From Theobroma cacao (taxonomy: Eukaryota > Streptophyta > Magnoliopsida > Malvales > Malvaceae), in assembly GCF_000208745.1 (NCBI RefSeq), contig NC_030855.1:12861998-12925997 (forward strand): a DNA stretch of 64,000 nt. Direction: 5' to 3'. The position numbers and the translations under genes are program-made. Positions 47,318-59,100 of this stretch are shown one piece after another. The notes beneath the pieces are model-generated. The model saw nothing but the letters and a program-made list of their open reading frames with translations. It was not told the DNA's origin and made no database searches. How positions within the stretch are numbered: the first letter of the stretch is position 1; each line of letters begins with the position of its first letter.

Positions 47318-48070
47318 GGAAAATGTTGTGGGATCTAAGAAGTGGCAAAATTGTTCAGACACTTGAGACCAAATCCCCTGTCACCAGTGCTGAAGTGAGT
47401 CAGGATGGCCGCCATATAACCACTGCTGATGGATCTCATGTTAAGTTTTGGGATGCAAATCAGTAAGTTTTGAGCAGGACTACTCTTGTAGACTCTGTTC
47501 TTTTGCCACCATGGCTGCTGACATTTGTAATTGCTGTTATTAGTTTTGCATTGGTTAAAAGCTACTACATGCCATGCAGTGTAGAATCAGCTTCATTGGA
47601 ACCAAAGCATGGCAATAAGTTCATTGCTGGAGGTGAAGACATGTGGGTCCATTTGTTTGATTTCCATACTGGAGAAGAGATTGTTAGGTGCCTCTTTGAT
47701 TTTGTGAGATGAGCAGCAATATTGATGATGACTTCAATAATGGCTGATGCGATCGTATTTTTAATGGCGTTTTGTCATAGTGGTAACAGATGTAATCATG
47801 TTGTGCTTTAACTATATATTCGTGTAGGTTGCAACAAGGGTCACCATGCATGGTCCTGTCCACTGTGTATGTTCCTCACCTGGAGGGGAATCCTACGCTT
47901 CAGGATCTGAAGATGGTACCATTAGAATATGGCAGACAGGCTCGGGGAATCATGAAAAGAATGATTCAGTACCTCCAAATGGACCTAGTGGGAGAGTGAA
48001 GGCTAGCTGTGGCTGCTGAGGTCACTGGTAAGATTAAGAGTGGCTTTCATATCGGCAGGGAAGGGGAGAG
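47318..48070 (+). pseudogene. STRAP-like WD40 protein, 3' part only
   Basis: Three exon-like blocks match the C-terminal half of plant STRAP (serine-threonine kinase receptor-associated protein, a WD40 protein): 'LWDLRSGKIVQTLETKSPV' to 'VKFWDANQ' (47320-47463), 'LVKSYYMPCSVESASLEPK' to 'FDFHTGEEI' (about 47550-47685), and, after 'tgtag', 'CNKGHH' to '[17 protein letters not shown]' (47829-47940). Splice-like ends remain (gtaagt at 47464; gtagg before the third block), so this is a DNA-level copy, not a processed one. A 4-base insertion (gcat) after 'KGHH' shifts the frame, the N-terminal WD repeats are missing, and stops follow at about 48018. Confidence 0.88.
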
Positions 48071-48799
48071 GGTAACGCTATATATGCATGACATTCATAT
48101 ATTTATGACTTAATTCCTTCCAACTTGTTGACTAATAAGAATGTTATTCATCACCTTGTTAAAAATTTAAGAAGGAAAAAGTATCTAAGACCCTACTATA
48201 AAGCTTTATTCCACCACCTTGTCTTAGACTGCATTTATCAAAAACTTTGCCCGAACTCTCTGACATTCATCATACATCATCATTGCAATCTGAGTGAAAC
48301 AACAAATCATTATTGGTCTTATATCCTTATACTGGCATGAATAAGAATGAAATTAAGGTTTAGTTCAAGTTAAGTTGGAACACTTATTAACAGCCAAATA
48401 ACAAGTTCGGCTCAAATATGCACGAGCAACACCCTTACTGACTGAAAAGAAGTGTCAGATTTCATGCATTTAGTACTTTTACAACTAATGTGCATCATGA
48501 GGGCCTTTTGACCCCTTCCAATCCATAAAGTGCATATTTTAAATTAAGTCTAAACATCCACAAAACAAACAAAAACAATAGCAAGCTACATAAATTGGTT
48601 CCAAATTTCAAAAGTTTAACAGTAGTTTCAGGATCGATTGGCTAACTTGTTTAAAAACTATTTGAACAAGATTTCATCTGTAATCTCTAAACCAATGAAA
48701 TTACAAGACATAGCATTCAACCTCACGTCTTTTTACATTAATTCAGAACGATGATCTCCCCAACTAAACTACTAAAGAAAAATTCAGTAACAGTTCCAA
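48071..48799. other. Intergenic, nothing recognised
   Basis: A short plus-strand frame at 48125-48340 has no recognisable motif. Possible 3' region of the minus-strand gene candidate to the right. Confidence 0.5.
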
Positions 48800-49640
48800 A
48801 AGTTTAACAATGAATTCTAATACAAGCCACTCCCTCCGTGCTTGTCCTTCATCTAGTCTTGTCTTGCCCTACAAAATGAGAAAAGAATTTACATTCTTTC
48901 ATTTATTTATGAGACAGAGGAGCAATGATTACCTATCAAAAAAAGAGGTGACACAGGGAGCACAAATATGCAACATTTGGCTACTGTTTTGAGTGGTTGA
49001 TGCTCATCTACAACAATTCTTATGGGCCGCTCATACTTCACAGAGACAGCCTGCTTTCCATCATTAATTCTAGTTTCTAATACATGTTTTCGGAGTAATC
49101 TTTCTCCAAACTTAGCTTCATTAAGTGTTATCAAGCAAATGACTATTTACCAGTCAAGACTTTCACTTTACCTTGTTTCTACTTGGTATTTTGTCTCCAA
49201 CATTTTTTCTGCATTCTGATATGTAATAAAGAATGAAAATGATATGAAAAACTTAAGCCTCTCATTTGGTACACTGCAAAGTTTAGGTTCAGGAACCCTT
49301 AAAAAATTTGAATTTTATCATTTTGCTTCTGTAACTAAGGAGCAAATACTTCCCAGTAGGAACTATGACTCGAAGAAGCATTACATCTCACTTCATTCAA
49401 CTTTCATTGAATCATAAGAAGAAGCAAACTTTCTATGTAGTTAAAAGTTAGAATGCCTTGAAAACCCAAAAAAAGAAACAGATCAACATGAAAAAAGAGT
49501 GGATAGAGCTACCTTCGGGGGTCCAACCGGAGCTCCGTCGAGAGACGGACAGCATCGAAGTCAACAAAGCTGAAGCAGTGGCTGTGGGATACGGCAAAAT
49601 GGTTTCCACACAGCAGCTCATCTCCAGCGCCGATCTTTTT
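48800..49640 (-). CDS. Unidentified minus-strand gene candidate, probably several exons
   Basis: I do not recognise the product. A first exon may start at ATG 49623-49625 ('MSCCVETILPYPTATASALL', then 'RRSSGWTPEG') and end at a GTAGCT donor near 49513. A second block at about 48980-49140 reads 'FGERLLRKHVLETRINDGKQ', then 'VSVKYERPIRIVVDEHQPL'. A third at about 48800-48865, after a TTTTGTAG acceptor, reads 'GKTRLDEGQARREWL'. Codon use and splice-like ends suggest a real small gene, or its remnant. Exon limits are provisional and no stop or start was confirmed. Confidence 0.4.
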
Positions 49641-49739
49641 AAAATTTATTCAAAACTCGAGATTAATTCCCTCAAACGATGCCGTATTTTTAATGCTAAT
49701 GTGTACGTGTGTGTTATATATAGAGATATTAATACCCAA

Positions 49740-50540
49740 GCTTAGCTCCTCTCCTTTTCTTCTTGTCCTTCTGTTTAGTATCTCTTCAACTCCCTTCCCG
49801 TGTCGCCGGCCGTTGTTCACCGGTGCCGCTCAAGAAACGGCTCCTATTCTCGGTATCCCTTCTTTTCCGTTTAACATGTTTTATTTTGTTTTTCTTCCAT
49901 TTTCTTTTATTTTTTCTGGAGAACGCATTGGGCATTATTTTCCTTTCATTTTCAAGTTCATGTTTTCTTGTTTTTTCTGTTTTATTTTTTTTATTTCATT
50001 TTCTTTTATTTTTACCAGAGAACCCATTTCGCATTTTCCGTTCATTTTCCAGTTCATGTTTTCTTGTTTTTCTGTTTTACTTTCCTTTGGAGAACCCATT
50101 TTGCATTTCCCTTTCCTTTTCCAGTTCATATATTTTCTTGTTTTTCTGTTTTGTTTTCTTTTTCTTCCCTTTTCTTTTATTTTTTTCTGGAGAACCCATT
50201 TTGCGACTTAATAAGCCCTCTCAAAATTAAATGATCATATAAAAATGGGCTCTCTCGCAATGTCCTTCCCTTGTTTCGCTTTCTGAGTCGCCGGACCGCC
50301 GCCTTTGTCGCCGGCACGCCGCCCTCTTTGTCGCCGGCCGTTGTTCACTGCCACAGGACCTTCTCAAGCCGCTCTTCCGATTCTCGGTATCCCTTTTTTT
50401 TCTGTTTAATAAGTTTTCTTGTTTTTCTGTTTTATTTTCTTTTATTTGTTTTCATGTATTTCCATTTTGGCTCCGATTCTTGGTATCCGTTCTATTGGAG
50501 ATAAAATTATTTATAATATCAAGTATGATACCTACTTTTT
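49740..50540. repeat. Leader-like region with duplicated blocks and an 80-90 base tandem array
   Basis: The block 'tcgccggccgttgttcac' to 'ttctcggtatccctt' occurs at about 49800-49865 and again at 50325-50395. Between them, at 49915-50205, four units of 80-90 bases recur, each with 'ggagaacccattttgc', 'ttccagttcatgttttcttg' and 'tttttctgtttta'. The same 'gtaacatgttttcttgtttttctg' stretch occurs again at 52005-52035, right before the F-box reading, so this is probably duplicated 5' leader or promoter sequence of that gene family. The Phe-rich frames here are by-products. Confidence 0.7.
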
Positions 50541-50782
50541 ATAAATAGAATTTCTTAGTGGTTGCAAGGGCATTAATATTCCTGTCATCATTACCTCTGG
50601 AAATTTTGGGTGATTCAATCTTGGTTTAGGTTAGCTTCTACCCAGGAAACCAAAACTTGGGGAAGCAGTTTTGAGTAGGAAAGAAAGTAGGACCGGTCTA
50701 CTATGCCTGAGGAAGAAGAAATGATACTGCCTTAGCAAATGCTTAGCCTACAAAATTTGATTTTTAAACTCTCCATAGAAAC

Positions 50783-51199
50783 TCACCTTGCCACAGCTAG
50801 ATAATTGATACTGTAAAAGCCAAAATCAATCAAAAGCTGCTTTGTCATTAATATAGACTCTATAAAAGAACAAAGGCACAACGTCTTGAATTTACAGTGA
50901 AAAGAAATTTCTTCGTTGGAATCTATAGGAACCATCTCTCCATCTTTGTAAACAAATTTTAAATAAAACACGAATTCGATGTTTGGAGAGGTGGTGCCTA
51001 CAGAGTGACAGCTACATTCCGTTGGAATAACTAAACTATTTTCTGAGCTTTTACAACGACATTTGTGCCACTCTTGACACTTGGATAACTTTCCATGTTT
51101 TTCAGTTCTCAGGTTTTCATCAAATTTATTGCTGCTATATCCAGCAGCATAAACTTTCCTAACTGTTGAAAGAAGATCCACAGACATTGATGCAAACAT
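50783..51199 (-). CDS. Unidentified open frame, 138 codons
   Basis: The frame opens 'MFASMSVDLLSTVRKVYAAG' and contains a Cys-rich middle (CQEWHKCRCK, then CSCHSVG) and 'FVFYLKFVYKDGEMVPID'. Amino-acid use looks protein-like and there is a stop in frame seven codons upstream of the first Met after 'MEASGQ'. I do not recognise the family. It could be one exon of a longer or broken gene; no neighbouring exon was identified. It lies between the duplicated leader blocks and a copia fragment. Confidence 0.35.
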   Translation of the reverse strand: MFASMSVDLLSTVRKVYAAGYSSNKFDENLRTEKHGKLSKCQEWHKCRCKSSENSLVIPTECSCHSVGTTSPNIEFVFYLKFVYKDGEMVPIDSNEEISFHCKFKTLCLCSFIESILMTKQLLIDFGFYSINYLAVAR

Positions 51200-51229
51200 C
51201 AGCTACTGTCCGCTGGCTTCCATCTGATT

Positions 51230-51985
51230 TCAATTCTTGAAGCAGGAATTTTTGCATCAAACTAAGGACGTATCTAGAGTGTTTGGATCATTATCTTTTG
51301 TATCTACCATTTCAAGTGATAGAAAGAAATTTGATAAAAGAGCTACTAAGTGTATTTTCATAGGTTATCTTATAGGAATAAAAGGCTAAAAGCTATACGA
51401 TTTGGAGATGCATAATGTCTTTGTATCTAGGGACATCATTTTTCATGAATCTATGTTTCCTTTTAAACATTTGCAACAAACAGCTGATTCTTATACTTCA
51501 TTTCCCATTCTGCTTGACACAGCTTCATCACCATTTGATTTGCTTCATTCTTTTAATTCACCTGATGTCACTTTACATTCACATATTCATCCATTACATA
51601 CCCATCAAGAGCATGAAGTTGACACAAGCAATTATAATTCTCAAAATACCATTTCCCCAGAAAACAATGTTTCTGAAAATAACCTAATTACCGATTCTAT
51701 AAATTCTCAGCTTCTTAGAAAGAGTAACAGAGCTGGAAATCCACCAAAGTACCTTTTGCCTACCAATGTGATCTACCTTCTTCTCATTCCAATTCTGTTA
51801 CTCATTATCCAATAACTAAGTACCTGTCTACATCACAGTTATCTACTTCTCATAAAGCCTTTACTTCTATCCTTTCTAATGTACCCGAACCAAGTCATTA
51901 TCATCAAGCTGTGAAGTATGCACAATGGAGAGATGTCATGAATTCTGAAATCTGTCATATAATTTCCTTCATTAAATAAATAAAT
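51230..51985 (+). pseudogene. Ty1/copia fragment: integrase C-terminus to start of reverse transcriptase
   Basis: The plus strand reads in order a degraded 'KKFDKRATKCIF.GY' integrase C-terminal block with stops, then an open stretch (51402-51815) 'YDLEMHNVFVSRDIIFHESM', a Ser/His/Asn-rich linker, 'SQLLRKSNRAGNPPKYL', and after a frameshift 'PSHYHQAVKYAQWRDVMNSE', the lead-in to copia reverse transcriptase. Nothing follows. No LTRs are seen, so this is an internal fragment. It separates the leader-like blocks from the F-box reading. Confidence 0.88.
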
Positions 51986-52087
51986 TTATCTCTAATACCT
52001 TCTTTTCCGTGTAACATGTTTTCTTGTTTTTCTGTTTTATTTTCTTTTATTTTCTCTGTTTCCTCCATGTCTCTTAATCAACTAAGG

Positions 52088-53215
52088 CATTTTTGCAGTG
52101 TCGACCATCCACCTGTCTCGTATTCCAGCCGATCTCATCCCCGACATACTTTGTCGACTTCCCGTGGAGACACTACTCTGCTTCAAATGTGTGTCCAAGC
52201 TGTGGGCTTCCCTAATAGATAGTTTAGATTTCGCCCAACTTCATCTGCATCAGTCCTTGAAAACCAACACCAATCTCAAGCTTGTTCTTGATAACTCTAC
52301 GACAAAGGATGAGAAGGCTTGTTCAGTGGACTTCGACTCGTTATGCAACTCGGTGCAAATCCCTCGCCCGTTTTAAGAATATTTGGTTCTTGCAATGGTT
52401 TACTTGCTGTATGCCATAGTGAACAAGGCGTCATTGCTTTGTGGAATCCATCAACCAGAAAATGCCATTATCTGCCAACACCAGGTGATGATATAATGGA
52501 TCATGATATAGTACCTAGATATTGGTATTCTGACAATACAGTACTTGGATTTGGGTATGATGTCTGTAACAGTGACTACAAGGTGGTTAAAATGCTCAGA
52601 TCCAAGACCCAAAATTGCTTCAAAGTTATGGTTTATAGTCTGAAAGCTAAATCTTGGCGGATAAAGGATTGCCCTTACGGCAATCCTCGGGATTTTATTG
52701 ATGGTGCTTATGTAAATGGTGCCTTGTATTGGGTAGGGGATGAAATAGGCACAATTTCTAGAGGTAAACTGATCTTTACTTTTGATCTTGGTACTGAGGA
52801 GTATTATGTGATATTTGAAGGTGACATAAGATTCAGAAAGGAAAAATGTGGCTATGATGGTACAATTTTTATTAAATGAATGTGAGGGTGTTGGGAGAAT
52901 GTTTATATGTTTTTCGTTGGTACGCAACTTGTACACCCGATCATGTAAATTTATGGGTGATGAAGGAATATGGAGCCAAAGAGACTTGGACTAAACTACT
53001 TTATCTGTCACAATACATATGACCGATGAATATAATCAATGTTAGAGTTGTAGCATATTTCAAGAATGGTGAAAAAATATTGGTAGATGATAATAGAGAT
53101 ATATGGTTTGCTTGTTTCAATGTGAAGAATGAAACAGCGAAGTGTCTCCTTATTGGCTCCATTCTCCAGATTGAACCAAGCAGACCATGTATCTCCATTA
53201 TTATCTACTAATATT
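52088..53215 (+). pseudogene. F-box gene (CPR30-like) with lost start and frameshifts
   Basis: The N-terminal F-box reads 'HLSRIPADLIPDILCRLPVE', then 'CFKCVSKLWASLID' (52101-52220), followed by the F-box-associated region: 'FGSCNGLLAVCHSE', 'ALWNPSTRKCHYLP', 'LGFGYDVCNSDYKVVKM', 'YSLKAKSWRI' and 'DGAYVNGALYWVGD'. Such proteins are substrate receptors of SCF ubiquitin ligases. The expected ATG before 'STIHLS' is GTG (52098-52100), right after a TTTTGCAG acceptor-like site. Frameshifts fall near 52375 and 52878, and further pieces ('VRVLGECLYVFRWYATC', 'WFACFNVKNETAK') continue to about 53215. From 52680 on, the sequence is one arm of a large inverted repeat. Confidence 0.88.
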
Positions 53216-53610
53216 TTTCATCATTCCTATAATATACTACAGTTCTAACATTAATTATATTTATCGGTCATATGTATCGTGATAGATGAAGTAGTTCAGT
53301 CCAAGTCTCTCTGGCTCCATATTCTTTCATCACCCATAAATTTACATGATCGGATGTACAAGTTGCGTGCCAACGAAAAACACATAAACATCCTCCCAAC
53401 ACCCCACATTCATGTAACATAAAATTGTACCATCATAGTCACATTTTTCCTTTTTGAATCTTATGTCACTTTCAAGAATTATATAATATTCCTCAGTACC
53501 AAGATCAAGAGCAAAGATCAATTTACCTTCAAAAATTTTACTTATTTGATCCCCTATCCAATGCAGGGCACCATTTACATAAGCACCATCAATAAAATCC
53601 CTAAGATTGC
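52680..53610. repeat. Large inverted duplication of the F-box 3' part (~441-base arms, ~48-base loop)
   Basis: The left arm 52680-53121 and right arm 53170-53610 are reverse complements with roughly 87% identity in the segment I counted (52 of 60 matches at 52801-52860). The centre (53122-53169) keeps weak residual symmetry, so the arms may originally have met. The right arm thus carries a second, inverted F-box fragment and ends abruptly at 'agattgc' (53610). A transcript through the locus would fold into a long hairpin. Confidence 0.93.
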
Positions 53611-54270
53611 TTTTCTACAATGATATATGTGGAAAGCCTTGTTTCTTTCTATTAAAAAATTGATTCAACAAACCTTGTTGAGCTTGTCATGCTTGGCGTT
53701 TCACCTTGAACGGTAGCGTCTCAATGGAAGTCTTTTTTTTGAATCTTAAAAGTCTTACCTTGCCTTTGTTTGTCCATTCTAAATTCTCCACAAGTTAAGA
53801 CTCAGATCCTTTTTCCTGTTACTATGTCCTCTACAATTATCCAATTGCAATTTGGTTGTTCAGTTGATATGTAGTCTAGTAGAGATGGTTGTTATGATCT
53901 TGTGTGTATTGTGTATACAGAATATCTTTTGTACAGGCCTTTCCCTCAGGTTGCTATGTGATGATCTCTGTTGATTTGTGTGGTCTTGTATGATCCCATA
54001 ATAAGCAACCTGGTGTTTTGGCAGAGACATCTTGCATTGCAGCCACGCTGGATGTATTTTGTGACCATTGAAGTGCTGTCTGACTGCCTGAAGGTAATAT
54101 TTTTTCTTGTACTAATTTGATGATTAATTATAGCTAATCGCATTCCAAAAAATATTTTGAAAACATAAAACATGTTTGGCAAAGATAATGTTGCTTCATG
54201 TTGGAATTGTTGTAGATATAACAATTTCGTATGCAAAATGAAAGTTTTAAGGATAAAAAATAACAATATA
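53611..54270. other. Intergenic, nothing recognised
   Basis: Mixed sequence with short frames lacking motifs. Imperfect 'tcaacaaaccttgttgagcttg' palindrome near 53670. Confidence 0.5.
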
Positions 54271-55320
54271 TTAAGTAAATTAAATTAAAAATTTTTAAAT
54301 GTGGATGTTAAACAAATATTATTTAATCATATCTAATAATACTATTAAATTAGAATTATTTAATCATATTATAGTTTAATATAATTTAAATAGCATAATA
54401 ATCATATAAAATATTAAATTATATATAATTATAAAATGTTAATTAATTAATTATTGAAGACTACAATTCTATACCACATTAATTGATCTGATTTAATATT
54501 AATTTATTACATGATATCATAATAATTAATCTTATTACGAAGTTATGTTATTTAATATTAATAATTTCATAATATCAAATTATTTAATATAACATAAAAT
54601 AATTTCATAATAATTGTAACTATTATAGTATTAATATTCTATTAATGAATATTATTTCAATTATATAATATTATTATTTTAAGTAGTACTAAATAACCAA
54701 ATAATTTTATTAACTTACTTATACTAAATAACATTATATAATCTTAAATCGTTTAATATTAGATTTAACTATTCATTAATAATAATAAATAATATAAATT
54801 TAAAATTTATATCAATTATTAAATTATTTAATTGAACAATATTATTTCATAATATATGACTTAATATTTTTTTCAAATATATCTAATATTTTCAATAATT
54901 TCGTATAATCTTAAAATTGATTGAAAATGTTATACTATTATTTTATTGGTACTCATTATGTAATATGTTTAAAAACTTTATATATAACAATTTGTCTTAA
55001 AATTATTGAATATTTAAGTAAATTATTTTATATTAAATTTAATATTGTTTTATTTAATTAATTTAGTTCATAATTTTTATAACCAATTTTAATTTATAGA
55101 TACTATTCACTTACGAAAAATGTCCAAAACGGGAAACATTGTTTCTGACAACCATCAAAGCCAAAAAAGTATATATTTCAATAAAGATTATTCCAATACA
55201 ATTAGAAATTTTATATATAAATGAATAATACATTTAATAAACAGTATTTAAAAACATAATAAAAAATATATCCCTTTCTATAAAAAAAAATTTTACCAGC
55301 ATAGATAAATAATGCACCAT
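54271..55320. other. Extremely AT-rich island
   Basis: About 1 kb composed almost only of A and T, with many 'ttaatatt / aataatta' variants. No terminal repeat or TSD could be fixed. It separates the F-box pseudogene from the BRCC36 gene and may act as a matrix-attachment-like or insulator-like stretch, which is only a guess. Confidence 0.7.
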
Positions 55321-56100
55321 TCCAGTAAGAATACCAGCTGCTAAAGAGTAGAGATCCATGAATAATTACTTACATTTAACGCGAGAAAAATGTGCATACA
55401 AAGGGGTTCACCGTTACTTAATGCAAAATGCCCCAATCAACAAAAGTACTGCAGGGCCCCAAGGAAACATGATGGAAATGGAAACAAGATTATGTACACC
55501 AGCATTGTTTCTTCCATGACCCATCTCGTCCCCAATCATTCTAGTTTCACTTCGGGGATCTCCTTTCGGAAATACCAGGAAGACAACAACAATCACTAAG
55601 AAGCTCTCTTAACAAGCTGCCTCTAGACTAGACCTGCTTTAACTCGGATGCCGAGAACCAAGTTGCAGAAGTTCCTCCGATAAACCCAAAAACACATTCA
55701 AACCTACAGGAAATGGACTCAAATAAATAGCAGTGATCAACATGTAAATTTTGAGATCGAATTCAGAAACATAATTCAATTTATGATCTATCTAAAAATG
55801 GTTACGCAACTTCTTCATCTTTTTTTAATAAGGAACATAATTTCCCAAAGAGAAATTCTTATCATTATCGGTAACAACATTTGGGGTATTCTAATCTTAA
55901 AACCTAATAGACAAGTGAAACAAAGTCTACAACACCAGAAAACAACATGCCAGTCTGACACTTGACAATCTCTACACATAACTCATACCTATGCAATGTA
56001 AAGAGCAATGAAGAAATAAAAAAAGGGGAAAATTAATGGAACAGGCACAGTTACAATTACTCACAAATGCATGGAGAAGAAGTTTGGTCTGGAAATTTTG
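55321..56100 (-). other. Probable 3' untranslated and downstream region of the BRCC36 gene
   Basis: Less AT-rich than the island to the left and directly after the BRCC36 stop codon. Short frames on both strands at 55390-55600 overlap each other and have no motif. No polyadenylation site was assigned. Confidence 0.45.
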
Positions 56101-59100
56101 TCATGATCGTTTTCTGCTTCGGCTCCCAGGACCAGCATATGTCCTCATACTGATGGACTCAGCTGAATTGTGCAACTCTCTCTGACCAACCAAAGCACTT
56201 CCTCGGAATCCATGAGATGAAGCATGATGAGGAGAACTTGGCCCACTCCCCCTGACGGCTTCAGTCTCCAAAGTCTTAGCTTCGTCAGTCAGCATTGCTA
56301 ACTGTTTTAACAGAAGTTGTTAAGTCTCCAAAATAAATTTCATATCAGAAAGAACTTGATGATATCATGAACCAGCAAAGAGAAATATAGTATTGATTGG
56401 GTCTATATCCAAGGACCAATCAAATAGAATATGATCATGTTCCACCAAGCATGTCTTGTCCAAAGAAAAAATGGAAAGCAATACTCCTATCCAAAGTGCA
56501 TAAATCAGAGAACTAACAGGACAATTCTCTGACAAAGTTGGTACATGGAGTTTGCAACTCGTAGTATGGGAATGTCCAAAAATATCACAGGTAGGCCAGT
56601 CTAACAGAAAATGTAACTTTTATCTGAGCTATGTTAAAATTAGGAGAACCTGCTATACCAAACAACTCAGTTTCATTCTGTACCCGAATTTCATTCTCTT
56701 TTAATCGATCCTGAAGTGCATTGATGGCAGGACTTAAACTGCAAATTATAAGAAAGAACATAAGTACAAACATAAAAGCAATCACAAATGATTAAAGAGA
56801 TCTGCATCTGTTTCGAACCAGTATTCAATTAACTTGCACATGGACGCCTGATATGTTGAGGTGTGATGGATAAAAGAAAGAGGATGCACTTTGCCGTCTC
56901 TAAGTCAAATGAAGCAAGTTAGAATTGGTGATAAATGATAAGTTAAAGTTAGAAAGTAAAAATACTTATGAATGGTATATTAAATTCATATTAATAAAAC
57001 CTCATATTTTGCAAGATGGCTTGGTTATATGCTGCCCGCTCCTCTTCATATAGTACACGTTGCAAATCCGTAAATGACATTAATGGTGAGTCAAGATTAA
57101 CAAGAGATGATGTTGGCAAAACATGAAGAGGAATTTCTTTCCTGACATACTCTGCACCACTGTCAGCAAAAAAAAAAAAAAAACAAGATGAGGATTGCTC
57201 TGTACAAACTCCAGATAGAATAAGACAAAATTGATTAGCAGATGAAAATGCACCAGAAAAATATATGCAAGTGTAGGCACATGCCAAAGCACACATGGAT
57301 GCATTTGTGTGTTTTTGTGTATATGCTAGCCAAATGATCTCCTTTGCACAAATTCAAGATCTCTGAGTGACAATTCCAAAAAGGTATCATGAGATCAAGG
57401 ACATACTCATTTATACCTCATGTCCATGTTTGAGCGGTGCATGGCTTCTTGCATGCTTTCTGACATATCCATGGGGTCAATATCAACAACAGCATTCTGT
57501 ATATTACTAGCATTATAGTTTCCTTCGCTTTGCTCTCTCCCTAAATAGTTGGCATCAGCATTAGCGAAGAAACCTCCCAAGTCAACAGACCGTCCCCCAC
57601 CCTGGTCCAATTCCATATGCAGCAACATTGAAAGAGAATCATAAGGAAGAACAAGCATAAAATATGACACAGAGCATAAAAGCATGGAACAAATAATAAG
57701 TACAACAACAAACTTAAGAGTGGTCACCACTCTTGTAAAACACATCGTCTAGATACCCAGCCATTTTCACCACATTAGTACAATGAAAAATAAATACCAT
57801 ATCTTACCTTAGGATAGTTCTCCAAAAGAAGCAAAAACCTCAATTATAATTTAAAAGCTAAATGTATCGCATTGCATTCATAATGTTCTATTCCCAGCAA
57901 ACATGCAGACAAGACATTACAATATAGTTTTCAAGCAACTAAGTATACTTCAATTAGGCTTTCTCCTACATAGAAGATAGAAATGGACCTTGGTTTATTG
58001 ATCTTATGGAGTATATGATCTTAAATACAGCACAATGGTGCAATATTATCTATACAGCTGATCCGGCATGGTAAAAAAGGTTCAGTTTGTTGTTTTCTGT
58101 TGTAAGCTTTCTTCTCTGCAGACATAGACAGCAGGAATAGCCCAGTGCTTGCCTTGAAGTAAAAACCTTTTTCATTTTTTCCAAAAACATAATTCCTTAG
58201 TGAGGAATTTAGAGAGACCACTATGAGATACCATATACTAGAGACAAGTTAAACAAAGTAATAGCAAATCTAAACCATAACCACCTCTTTTATGCCAAGC
58301 TAAAATCAACTGCAGCATAATATCAAATATGTTCCATTCCATTACCTAAAACATTCCTTATTCCCTCTTCGTTTTGCTGGTTTAAGAGTCCTAATATTTA
58401 ATAAGATATATGACATATTTTAACTTCGTAATCAGAAATGGTACCTTACTGGATACCAGAGTCAATCTGGAATCACCAGTGTCTTGCAGAGGACTATCTA
58501 CTTTTGCAGATCCCAATGTCACCAATGGATTTTCAGAAGAACTTAAAGATGACTCAAGATCGATGACTGAACTTCTATTCACTGGAGATAAAGCAACAGG
58601 TCCTGATGCATGACTCTGCTTCCCATCTGATGACTGAAAAGCAATGACTTGGATTCTTCCCACCTGAAATTAACAAAATTTTATTTTGACCTTTGCAGGG
58701 TTAAAAATACTTTTATAAGATAAGTTTTAATTTATCTACCATCCATGAAGCACTAACCTTGTTTGTATCTTCACTAAAACAAGAAAATATTAGTCCAATA
58801 AATCCAGAATCTAGAAGTTGATACATTGCCTGAGTCCGCACATCTGCAGAAAGTAGGGAATGGGAGACACTTTTAAGTGTCCAGCAACCAATCATAAATA
58901 TGCAGCTATCTAAAAAGAAATAACTATAAGTAGTCTTCAGTAAAAATAAATAACCAATAAGGTCAGTTCAATACTTCAGAATTCCAATTGTGCTTATAGC
59001 AGAGATTGATCAGAACAAATGAAGAATCCTCTTCTTTAGAGCCTTGTTTCACAACAAGCAAGCACTCTAAAGCTCAGCTACACAGGTTCAAATTTAGGGA

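Noticed and set aside
49693..50234. Phe-rich frames of 88-172 codons that look like membrane proteins
   Set aside because: They come from T-rich tandem repeat units of 80-90 bases and exist in several frames at once.
49855..50400. 'ttctcg|GTATCCCTT' as a second U12-like donor in the F-box leader
   Set aside because: The match to the U12 GT-AG donor is imperfect, no branch site or acceptor could be paired with it, and the gene is dead.
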